Assembly (NCBI GenBank): GCA_024275485.1
Contig: JAJRZA010000073.1
Location: 1 to 49,743 of the forward strand
Length of the DNA stretch: 49,743 bases
DNA from: Candidatus Krumholzibacteriota bacterium
GTDB taxonomy: Bacteria > Krumholzibacteriota > Krumholzibacteriia > LZORAL124-64-63
Reading direction: 5' to 3'
Of the stretch, positions 9,103 to 17,196 are shown piece by piece (position 1 is the stretch's first letter; each line of letters opens with the position of its first letter). The position numbers and the translations under genes are program-made. The notes below the pieces were generated by a model that saw nothing but the letters and a program-made list of their open reading frames with translations, was not told the origin of the DNA and made no database searches.

Positions 9103-10302
9103 TCATTCCCTTTGATCTCCAAAAACACATTCCCTTATCAACCTGCCAAAGCGTTCAGCCCTTGTCTCCCATGAATTGTCTCGGGCAGCTCGGATTCGGC
9201 GATTTTTTGATTGCAATTTATCCTTGTCAATCAGACGTCTTCGGATATGCATTGCAAATTCCTGAGGACCATCAGCCACATCCACGATCCCATCAAACTG
9301 CTCAAGTCCTGCTGTCGGGGTTGATACGATCGGCCTACCTGAAGCAAGATAATCAAATAGTTTAATTGGGTCATTCCCTGCTGTATGTTTATTGATTTGA
9401 TTCGGGATTATACATACATCGAAACATTTGAGGACCCCCGGTAATTCAGAATAGGGAACGGGTGGAAAGATGTGAATGTTTTTCAATTTAGGAAGATCCT
9501 TGCCTAGAGGATTTTCTGTAACTTGGGGACCAATGAAAACAAACTGCCACCCTGGATTTTCCTTAGCAATATCATAAATAAGACAGGTGTCAATCCGTGT
9601 GGGATTCATGTACCCCATGTAACCAATAATGGGCCTCTCTAATTTCGAGCACTGGCGGTGGGGAACTGTTTCTTCAGAATCCGCTAACCGCATATGGTTA
9701 AAATTGGTTCCATTTCGTAGGCAGAAGGAATTCTTCTTCAATTTTCTAGCCCGAGCTGCAAGATTTTCATTTACCGCTACTACCAAATTGCTGTTTTCTA
9801 TGAAACGGCGGGCAATATCTTCATCTATTGATTTTTCTTCCTCGTTTTCTGCAAAAGTGGAGAAGTCGTCAGACCAGTCAAAAATCCGATACCGAGAGTG
9901 TTCAAACAACTTCCAGAAAACAGGGTTGTCCTCACGCACCAACGAATTTAGGTACAAGATGAAGCCCTTTTTGATATAGGGGCCAATAGTTTTCATTTCC
10001 AACCAATGACGCAAAGGCTCCAATGCTTTGCCTTTGTACGTAAGAGGCAGGACTATGGGTGTAAAAACGGTAATACCAGGAGAAACTCGCCGCGGAATCA
10101 AATAGCTCATCAATTCTCGGTAGGCTGATGATTGGAGTCTTGCTGGTTTACGGACAATATCCATAAAGTGGATTTCCGGGTTAACAAAAAGGATATCGCC
10201 AATTCCATCCTCCTGTTTGAGGAGGGAGACCAAAGTCTGGGTCCTTTTCCACATACTGGACCATGGGTTGAAGCCAAACACGATCAGATTTAGAGAAATC
10301 AT
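9103..10302 (-). CDS. GT4-like glycosyltransferase (TuaH-like)
   Basis: This 399-residue protein resembles the divergent GT-B glycosyltransferases typified by TuaH. Visible are IGYMGYMNPTRIDTCLI at the start of the donor domain, the FVFIGP strand, and ELPGVLKCFDVCIIPN. The loop KLFDYLASGRPIVSTP replaces the classical EX7E region. The N-terminal domain includes RIFDWSDDFSTF. No signal peptide or membrane segment is apparent, so it should act in the cytoplasm on lipid-linked intermediates. It is the first gene of a pair with the GT4 gene 11 bp downstream. Confidence 0.83.
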   Translation of the reverse strand: MISLNLIVFGFNPWSSMWKRTQTLVSLLKQEDGIGDILFVNPEIHFMDIVRKPARLQSSAYRELMSYLIPRRVSPGITVFTPIVLPLTYKGKALEPLRHWLEMKTIGPYIKKGFILYLNSLVREDNPVFWKLFEHSRYRIFDWSDDFSTFAENEEEKSIDEDIARRFIENSNLVVAVNENLAARARKLKKNSFCLRNGTNFNHMRLADSEETVPHRQCSKLERPIIGYMGYMNPTRIDTCLIYDIAKENPGWQFVFIGPQVTENPLGKDLPKLKNIHIFPPVPYSELPGVLKCFDVCIIPNQINKHTAGNDPIKLFDYLASGRPIVSTPTAGLEQFDGIVDVADGPQEFAMHIRRRLIDKDKLQSKNRRIRAARDNSWETRAERFGRLIRECVFGDQRE

Positions 10303-10378
10303 TTACAAACCACCCAATAAAGAGTGCTAACTAAATACCCCAGAGGTTGATTTTCAAAAAACCAAGTCACGGAATTTA

Positions 10379-11311
10379 TTACCTTGGTCCTGATTTCAGG
10401 TGGGTGATGATTTCACGGGCAAGTCTCTGGTAGCGGAAATTTTTAAACCGGATAGCACCTGCAAAATGGGCAATAACCGCCTTTTCCCTAAGTTCCTTGT
10501 AACTTCGCCAACCACTGCCGATATAGATTTCCCGCAATCGATCAAGATTTATTGGATTCAAACGCTTGGAAAGAATAATTGCCCAGAGGGCTTGTTCAAT
10601 TTCCCACTTTGTGAACAACTCTGGATCCTGCGCCTTTATCCGACGAAGGATATCTGTAATTTCATCCTGAGAAAATTCACCACCAACCCCAATTGTGCCT
10701 GAGCTGAAATTCGCAATATCAAGATTCTCGAAAGAAAAGCCTAGCTTTCTATATCGGTCTGCTTCAGCATTATACCCGTCCCCAAAGAAGTCGTATTGGT
10801 AGGGTTTAGTGATCCAATCAATGATTTCATCGGGCCTGCGCAGGAATAAAAGATCCGAATCAATGATGATTACCTTTTTTCTCTTCAATATCCTTAGGAC
10901 AACGTTGAAATATTTTACATAGAGGATTCGAATTGGAACATGCTTGAAATAGGCTTCTCGCCCAGGAAGAAGTTCCATCAGCTCTTCGCTCGCATTCACT
11001 TTTATCCCTTCAAACATCTCATCAATAGTGAAAATGCTGATTCCCGGCAAGTGATCTGATATCTCATCAATGGCCTTTTGCTTCAAAGACCCATCATCCT
11101 GCACCACTACAGCGATATCAGGGAAAAAGCGCAGAAATGATTTTACAGCCAAAATATAGGCCCGGTAATTCGGTTGGTTCAAGGCACAATAAAGGACGGT
11201 ATCGGCGTTTGGCTTGGATTGTATCGGAGGGGTACTTTTAATTCCTCGAAAGAGATGATTGGATACTCTTTGCATGGATTTGTTGTATAGTTTGAACATA
11301 AAATCCTGCAT
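10379..11311 (-). CDS. putative DxD glycosyltransferase (GT-A, GT8-like)
   Basis: This protein of about 310 residues has the layout of a GT-A nucleotide-sugar transferase. An N-terminal strand-helix unit (VLYCALNQPNYRAYILA) is followed by VVVQDDG and a DxD motif in KKVIIIDSDLLFLRRPDE (D151, D153), which would hold the metal and UDP-sugar. FFGDGYNAE and FSSGTIGVG follow, as in GT8-like enzymes. I prefer the ATG at 11311, about ten bases after AGGGGG; an in-frame TTG lies six bases upstream. The family assignment rests on motif pattern only. It belongs to the polysaccharide island and lies 76 bp upstream of the next glycosyltransferase on the same strand. Confidence 0.7.
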   Translation of the reverse strand: MQDFMFKLYNKSMQRVSNHLFRGIKSTPPIQSKPNADTVLYCALNQPNYRAYILAVKSFLRFFPDIAVVVQDDGSLKQKAIDEISDHLPGISIFTIDEMFEGIKVNASEELMELLPGREAYFKHVPIRILYVKYFNVVLRILKRKKVIIIDSDLLFLRRPDEIIDWITKPYQYDFFGDGYNAEADRYRKLGFSFENLDIANFSSGTIGVGGEFSQDEITDILRRIKAQDPELFTKWEIEQALWAIILSKRLNPINLDRLREIYIGSGWRSYKELREKAVIAHFAGAIRFKNFRYQRLAREIITHLKSGPR

Positions 11312-11393
11312 AGACAACTGGCCCCCTATTTTTCACCAACTAGCCAAATCACCCTGAGGCAATATTTTTTTGAACTCCACCATTATGATATAG

Positions 11394-12512
11394 TTAACCT
11401 CGGATTGGTGTTCCTGGTAATCCTGGCCCTTCTACTTCATTCGAAACAAGATATCCATCCGACACATTACCATCCGCATCAATAACGAACAAGTAAATAG
11501 CCTCTTGGTTTTCGAAACTCCCAGTATTAACCTTGATGGTTATGGAATCTGTATCCCATTCACTTGGGACCTGGATTTCTCGATGAGAACATGAATTGTA
11601 AGTGGCGGAATTACCTAACTCTACACGTGCCCAGCTGTTGTCGATGTAGGCATCATCCAGGTAGAAATGATCATTTCCATCAGCATTGTTTCCATGTGAA
11701 TTATAAAACCCAACGGTGTGGGGGCGAAATGATGAAGACTGCGAGGATGTTCGAGTCCTGACATCGTCAACATCAAGAATCAACTGACCATCAAACCACC
11801 ATTTAATTGCCCCATCATAGGCATTAATTGTACTTTCCTCAACTTCCCACTGAAACAGATGCCATGAGCCTGTTGAGATGTCAATATCATACTCTCGCCA
11901 ACCAAAACTGCCGGGATCCACATAGCTTGGGTTGGCATGACCAAATATTGAGTTAATCCAAGTGTGCCCAGTAATGACTGGTGACCAATCATGCCCTAAA
12001 TCAGTTGACTCAACCACTAGGTCAGCATCATACGAGCCACGTAATACTATTCGCAAGTTGTTTAGGGTTGAAGAACCAGTTGACCATAATCTGAAAATCT
12101 TTATATTGCCGAGATGGTCATTGATGGAAGACCCAAAATCAAAGTCATCCGCCAGATAAAACCAATACTGCACAAACCATTTCGGTGAATCAGAACCTCC
12201 TGTAAAATTTCCCCATGCTTCAGAAGTAAAATTGATCCCCGCATTATAGGAACTGTTCGAATGTCTGTTGTTTACAGAGGAAATTGAAAGATCATTAACT
12301 GTTGACCATGTACCAACCGTCGCCAATGTATTACAAGTTCCGTCCTCTAGGTTATCCCAAACCACTGGTGCAGGGATTGATTTCGTTCCAAAGGATGAAC
12401 CTGAAATGGTTACGACTGAATCATTGGTAACAGGGCCCGAAATGCCAGATATAGTCTGAGCATTGGCAACCCCAACCAAAAGTATAAAAAAAACGGTTGA
12501 GATTTTTCGCAT
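11394..12512 (-). CDS. exported protein, IPT/TIG-like plus lectin/lyase-like fold
   Basis: The 372-residue product begins with a signal peptide (MRKISTVFFILLVGVANA, cleavage before QTISG). The start follows AGGGAG. Residues 19-75 look like an IPT/TIG immunoglobulin-like domain (ISGPVTNDSVVTISGSSFG). The rest is rich in aromatic beta strands (WFVQYWFYLADDFDFG, HLFQWEVEE, IKWWFDGQLILDVDD, HFYLDDAYIDN), the pattern of concanavalin-A-like polysaccharide lyases and lectins. No catalytic residue can be named with confidence. A periplasmic or surface role in binding or trimming the polysaccharide made by the neighbouring genes is plausible inference. It lacks the C-terminal sorting domain found on the other secreted proteins here. 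Confidence 0.65.
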   Translation of the reverse strand: MRKISTVFFILLVGVANAQTISGISGPVTNDSVVTISGSSFGTKSIPAPVVWDNLEDGTCNTLATVGTWSTVNDLSISSVNNRHSNSSYNAGINFTSEAWGNFTGGSDSPKWFVQYWFYLADDFDFGSSINDHLGNIKIFRLWSTGSSTLNNLRIVLRGSYDADLVVESTDLGHDWSPVITGHTWINSIFGHANPSYVDPGSFGWREYDIDISTGSWHLFQWEVEESTINAYDGAIKWWFDGQLILDVDDVRTRTSSQSSSFRPHTVGFYNSHGNNADGNDHFYLDDAYIDNSWARVELGNSATYNSCSHREIQVPSEWDTDSITIKVNTGSFENQEAIYLFVIDADGNVSDGYLVSNEVEGPGLPGTPIRG

Positions 12513-13175
12513 TAGTTACTCCCTGAGGCAGAATGACCACTTGTCACATAAAATTCCAAACATTCGATGTTAAAAATAGCAAAAGTACTAAAATAGGAAT
12601 GGCGGTCAAAGTCAACCCTGCGGTCTCGAAGCAAAAGAGCATAAGAATCGATCCAAATGGACGACAACATTCTCACCAAAGAAAAGACGAAACTCAGAAT
12701 CAAACCAACATGAAAAGCCACTGAACATTTCCTCCGACTTGTTGTCAATGCCCCAACCTCAAGAAAAAAAGAATGCATCCACCAAACTAATTTCTATGGT
12801 GGATTTCGAATTACCCTAGTTACAGACTCCCCACCCTGAAGAATGATGCAATTGCCATGCCATTTGTCCAACTCCATCCAAACCAAATTGTTTCCTCTAA
12901 TTTGATGCAAAGAGCTTCAAACAAAACGCAACTCAAGCAGTCAATTTAACAGTGCAATTTCCCAAACAATGGCAAAAAGCCTACTCCCACTATAGAAATA
13001 ACTTTTTTTTCAAAAAATACCACTTTTCACGTGTATCAAGACCTTAAATTCCATGAAATAAAATGTGGGATTTCAGAAAAATCGAACCCATAGACCATTC
13101 CTTTGTTCTTCAGTCGGCCATCAAAACCGCCAAGCGAAAAGATTTCGTTTTCTTTTTCGGCTTTGAAGCTCCCCA
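12513..13175. other. 663-bp AT-rich intergenic region
   Basis: No supported coding frame lies here. The sequence has many short A and T runs and separates two minus-strand genes, so it should contain the promoter of the exported protein at 11394-12512 and the terminator of the O-antigen ligase/glycosyltransferase pair. I could not assign either precisely. AGGGAG just before 12512 is the ribosome-binding site. Confidence 0.4.
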
Positions 13176-14330
13176 TCAGATAGCTTGGCCCAGAAGCTGC
13201 AAATATAATTGATCGTACTGTAAGAACATAGCCTCAGTGGAATACCCCTCCCTTACCCGTTTCTGAGCCTTTTCCCCTAGCCTGCACCCCAACCTCGGGT
13301 CCTCCATCTGCCGAGCAATGGCATCAGCCAAAGCCTGGGGGTCTTCAGCTGGGACGACGAAGCCGGTAATCTTATCTTCGATCAGTTTGGGGATATCTCC
13401 AACTTGAGATGCAACTACAGGCAGCCCCAAGGCAGCAGCTTCCAACAAACTCATGGGCATCCCTTCATCCAAAGACGGCAATACAAAAAGATCCACCACT
13501 TGAAGTAAATCCGATATATCATCACGAAACCCAAGCATTTGCACCGATTCATCGAGATTCATCTCGACAATCTGGTGTTGAAGATCAGCCATCAGCTCAC
13601 CTTCACCAACAATCAAGAATCGGCCTTTAATACCCCGATCCCGCAAAATCCCAGCAGCAGTGATAATATCCCTCTGGGCCTTCTGTTTGGTCAAACGACC
13701 GGTGTTAAGAATGCAAAAATCGCTATCCCCCAATCCGATTTCCTTTCGCAACCGGGCCAAGATATCAGGTGAAGAGATATTCCCCTCACCAACCTCTACA
13801 CCGTTCTTGATAACCAGAATCCTCTCAGATGACACACCAGAATCGATCAACACATCTTTTATCGGCTCGGAAACACCCACAACTAACTGAAAAAATCGAT
13901 AAAGATACAATTCCAAAGCCACCATCAAACGCATTTTCAATGGGCCCTTGACCCCTTTGAACCAGAGATGACATGTTGCCATAACCTGAATGCCTGTCAT
14001 CAATTTTATTGCATAACCAAATACCGAAGGTTTATACCCATGGGAGTGGATCAAGTGAACATCCAAACTCTTAAATTGATTCGCAGCCCTAGGCAAATCT
14101 AAAAACAACCGGGAGTTCCGAAGTACTACCTTTTCAGCAGCTAGGCCCATTTCCAAGGCTTTTTCAAATAGATCACTTTGTTCTCCCGAACTAGACACAA
14201 TGCACCCAACGATTGGAACATAGTGGTCGGACCTGGCCATCAAACCGGATAGGTTTAGCAGTACACTTTCCGCCCCATATAGACCCTCGCTGTCAATAAA
14301 ATGCAGTATTTTCCATTTCTTGCCTTTCAC
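13176..14330 (-). CDS. GT4-family glycosyltransferase
   Basis: This 384-residue GT-B protein starts ILHFIDSEGLYGAESVLLNL, with the N-terminal glycine loop. It has IKNGVEVGEG in the hinge, ILNTGRLTKQKAQRDII opening the donor domain, and a clear EX7E motif in DEGMPMSLLEAAALG. The GTG start at 14330 overlaps the stop of the O-antigen ligase gene by four bases (GTGA), so translation of the two is probably coupled. It most likely adds a sugar to the lipid-linked repeat unit that the ligase/polymerase then handles. Sugar specificity is unknown. Confidence 0.9.
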   Translation of the reverse strand: MKGKKWKILHFIDSEGLYGAESVLLNLSGLMARSDHYVPIVGCIVSSSGEQSDLFEKALEMGLAAEKVVLRNSRLFLDLPRAANQFKSLDVHLIHSHGYKPSVFGYAIKLMTGIQVMATCHLWFKGVKGPLKMRLMVALELYLYRFFQLVVGVSEPIKDVLIDSGVSSERILVIKNGVEVGEGNISSPDILARLRKEIGLGDSDFCILNTGRLTKQKAQRDIITAAGILRDRGIKGRFLIVGEGELMADLQHQIVEMNLDESVQMLGFRDDISDLLQVVDLFVLPSLDEGMPMSLLEAAALGLPVVASQVGDIPKLIEDKITGFVVPAEDPQALADAIARQMEDPRLGCRLGEKAQKRVREGYSTEAMFLQYDQLYLQLLGQAI

Positions 14331-15760
14331 AGTTCCACCATGCTTCTACCGGTATTTCTGTTAAATTGATAGAATAAACTCTCAAAAAACTTGGTTTTCC
14401 GGTTTGTAGTTATCACAAGCCCCGCCAAAGATATGGCAAGCCCGGAACCGAACCACCAATATATTTCGTATAGATCCATTCCGAACAAGCCCAACACAAG
14501 ACGGGAAAGAATAAATCCGGCCGTTGCTTGGGCAGTAGAGTAACAGAACAATAAATCCCGGTCGTGTTTTTGAATTTGTTTAAAAACCCCTAAGGGCATT
14601 TCCTTACAACGAGCATAGCTAGCCAATCGTTTCCGTTGGATACGAAATGCCAAAGCCGAATGACGAAAACTGACCATCATCGAAAAGACAAGACCAATAA
14701 AAACCACAAAACCTTGAAGGCCGAGATTGGTAGCAACCTCTAGATATAGGTTGTGGGTGTCCTGCTCCCGACCGAAACGAGCGGTCCTTACCGCAGGAAA
14801 GGAGGCAACTCCGATACCCAAGGGATTTTCACCGAGGATAGTCATAGCGTCTTGCAGGATAATAATCCGAGTTCCCTTTGAATCGCCTTCGGCCTCCTTA
14901 CCTCCGATGCTTTGAAAGCGTTCGATATATTGTTCAGGCAGGAGAGAGAAAGAAATTACTCCAATGACAACAGCAAAAACCAAAAACAGTGTTTTCCTTT
15001 GTGATTGGAAGAACCACCAAAGTGAGAGGGAGATCAATCCAACATATGCTGTACGGGATCCTGCATAAATTACACAAGCAAGGGATGTAAAGGCAATCGC
15101 CAATAACCCAAGCCTAAGGATTAATTTTCTGATAGGAATAAAAAGAAAGATAACAAAAGGCAAAGATCCAAGAGCAACCCCCGACAAGCTATTAGGGTGC
15201 CCATACATAGGAGTGGCCCCGTGAAGACGCATAATCCCCTGGTTCTGCCAAACCAAACTTCCGTTTATCAGCCCTTGAGTCGTTTCAAGGGTAATGTAAA
15301 AAATTGAAAAGAGAAATGCACCAATAAAAATCCTTAGAGTACGAGGAGACTCAACAAGGGCAGCAATTAGAAAAGCCAGCAATGCAAATTTGAAAACACG
15401 GTCTTGAAAAACTCTTTGGGCCTCAGCGGGATCACCAGCCATGGGCAGTTGCAATATCATCGCTAGGAACAACAATGCTATAAAAATAATTATATTTTTT
15501 GCCCTCCCAACCTCAAGGGGTTGCCCAGATATTTTAAAAATAGACATTCCAACTGCCGCACCGCCGAGTAAAAACTCAAGTCGGATGGTGGCCAAAATAT
15601 CCATACGATGGCTGCCATCCACATACCGAAAAACGACAAAAGCCAGAAAAGTGAGAAAGAACACGTAATTGGTAGGTGGATATGATGGCATTCTACCAGA
15701 CCATGAGTTTGGTACAAATCCTTTTGCTCCTACTTCGGTTCTCGATTGATCCCCAACCAT
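14327..15760 (-). CDS. O-antigen ligase/polymerase-family membrane protein
   Basis: This polytopic protein of about 477 residues has roughly ten hydrophobic helices and a large periplasmic loop. The loop contains YAGSRTAYVGLISLSLWWF and LGENPLGIGVASFPAVR followed by DTHNLYLEVATNLGLQGF, the H-N-x-Y/L-x-E pattern typical of WaaL/Wzy_C proteins. Such enzymes join polysaccharide to lipid A core or polymerise repeat units on the periplasmic face. The start at 15760 is chosen because GAGGATGTAGG precedes it; upstream in-frame ATG codons near 15787 lack a good site. It is translationally coupled to the GT4 gene downstream. Ligase and polymerase roles cannot be separated by sequence alone. Confidence 0.83.
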   Translation of the reverse strand: MVGDQSRTEVGAKGFVPNSWSGRMPSYPPTNYVFFLTFLAFVVFRYVDGSHRMDILATIRLEFLLGGAAVGMSIFKISGQPLEVGRAKNIIIFIALLFLAMILQLPMAGDPAEAQRVFQDRVFKFALLAFLIAALVESPRTLRIFIGAFLFSIFYITLETTQGLINGSLVWQNQGIMRLHGATPMYGHPNSLSGVALGSLPFVIFLFIPIRKLILRLGLLAIAFTSLACVIYAGSRTAYVGLISLSLWWFFQSQRKTLFLVFAVVIGVISFSLLPEQYIERFQSIGGKEAEGDSKGTRIIILQDAMTILGENPLGIGVASFPAVRTARFGREQDTHNLYLEVATNLGLQGFVVFIGLVFSMMVSFRHSALAFRIQRKRLASYARCKEMPLGVFKQIQKHDRDLLFCYSTAQATAGFILSRLVLGLFGMDLYEIYWWFGSGLAISLAGLVITTNRKTKFFESLFYQFNRNTGRSMVEL

Positions 15761-15870
15761 AGACCTACATCCTCTTTGCACCATCATTCATGGGGTTATC
15801 AGTAACTGTATCAGTCCAATTATTCTTGGCTATTTCTACCGCCAATTCAGTAAAATCGCAATATCATTAA

Positions 15871-16827
15871 TTAACTACTATTTTTCCTTGGTTTCGGCAT
15901 TTTTCCTCTGGCTTCGGCAAGAAACGGAACAAAGGACAATGCGGCTTTCTGGTTGCCTTCAATGCTCGGATGGCTATCTAACCCATCTTGAGTTGGAAAA
16001 CGAGACCAATTTGACACACCGTCCCCAGTAAGAATATTATAGAAGTCGAAAACAACCACATTGGACAACTCGTAACCCATAAGCCACCCAACCTTTTTGT
16101 CCACAAGCCAGGAATTAAATTGGCGGGCAAATTCGGCATCCTTGGGTTTGCCCTTAAAAATTGAGGTGATCTTCTCTCTCCATCCAATTGGCTTAGGTTC
16201 AGCCCGAGGCGGGGCTGTGAAAGCAACAAACAGCACGTCTGGATACTTCTTGAAAATCGGTAACAGAGAGTTATAAGCAGCCTTACTATTGGCCACAGTC
16301 CGGACAGGTGAATCAGGATCCCCTGGCTCCACCCCCTCACCAACATAATCATTGTTGGGAAAGCAACTCTTGAACACTACAATTTGATTGCCTTGGTTCT
16401 CGGGAAGATAACTATCCTGATTTCCGGTTTGCAGCAAGTCTTCCATGTGATCAGTGAATTTGACTCGCCAATGTTGAATATCCGTATCCTCACCCAAACG
16501 AGATTCATAAGATAACTCGTTAACCTGGTAACCCTCTGCCTCAAGCAGAGTCCGCAGCCCCCCTCCGTTAGGGTGGGAATCATAAATACAACGATTCCCA
16601 GATCCTTTTTCCCCACCGACCTGAGAACCCGGATCCGCCAACAACATTCCCCCACAGCTATGGTGAATAAACAAAAGGTTGGTATTTGATTCCATATTCG
16701 ACTTTCCTATTTCGGGTTGAGCATTTAATAAGGAAGGACCAAGCACCGAATTCAAAATTAACAACCCAACTATAAATGCGCACCTTGAGCAAAGTCTTCT
16801 TATCAGCAGAGGTAAAAAATCCAGCAT
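15871..16827 (-). CDS. exported SGNH/GDSL-hydrolase-like protein
   Basis: The 318-residue product has a hydrophobic N-terminal segment (FIVGLLILNSVLG) ending in a signal-peptide-like LLNAQ. A domain follows that starts NLLFIHHSCGGML and contains VVFKSCFPNND, VLFVAFTAPP and DGLDSHPSIEGN. The D..H pair near the C-terminus and the asparagine block resemble SGNH esterase blocks III and V; the serine would be in HHSCG rather than in a standard GDS. It may remove or add acyl groups on surface polysaccharide in the periplasm, an inference from fold and location. AAGGGC precedes the ATG. It lies upstream of the ligase gene on the same strand. Confidence 0.6.
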   Translation of the reverse strand: MLDFLPLLIRRLCSRCAFIVGLLILNSVLGPSLLNAQPEIGKSNMESNTNLLFIHHSCGGMLLADPGSQVGGEKGSGNRCIYDSHPNGGGLRTLLEAEGYQVNELSYESRLGEDTDIQHWRVKFTDHMEDLLQTGNQDSYLPENQGNQIVVFKSCFPNNDYVGEGVEPGDPDSPVRTVANSKAAYNSLLPIFKKYPDVLFVAFTAPPRAEPKPIGWREKITSIFKGKPKDAEFARQFNSWLVDKKVGWLMGYELSNVVVFDFYNILTGDGVSNWSRFPTQDGLDSHPSIEGNQKAALSFVPFLAEARGKMPKPRKNSS

Positions 16828-17196
16828 TTTCTGCCCTTTCGGAGGAATTGGAAACTCGGATCAAATGATCATTTTACAGCAGCTTGGTCCCTTCCGGAAA
16901 TCTATCGACCATTTTAGACAACCCCAAAAACTCAATATCTATCCAATTCTGTGAACAACCATACCAAAAAACATGGTTTCTAGTCTTAATTTCAAATCTA
17001 CCAAGCTTTAAACCCCATAGCCACAAAAAAATAGCTGGACATGCTATTTGTGCAACTTTAAAGACAAAAACAAAAAAACATTTTACTTTTCCCAGGGAGT
17101 TCTGTTATAATCTTCCAATATTCCATTGTGACAAACTTGAATCGGTTATCAATCAATAAACTCGCTGGTTATTAAATCAGTCTGGAGGGAACTTCC
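16828..17196. other. divergent promoter region between hydrolase and large surface protein
   Basis: This 369-bp AT-rich spacer separates the minus-strand hydrolase from the plus-strand surface protein. It contains the small palindrome GATCAAATGATC near 16859 and the promoter described separately. GGAGGG at 17184-17189 is the ribosome-binding site of the surface protein. No gene was recognised. Confidence 0.5.
17082..17111 (+). promoter_or_regulatory. putative sigma-70 promoter, extended -10
   Basis: TATAAT at 17106-17111 is preceded by TG at 17103-17104, forming an extended -10. A weak -35 (TTTACT, 17082-17087) lies 18 bases upstream. The predicted start is about 75 bases before the ATG of the 1819-residue surface protein, and no other candidate of this quality is nearby. 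Confidence 0.5.
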
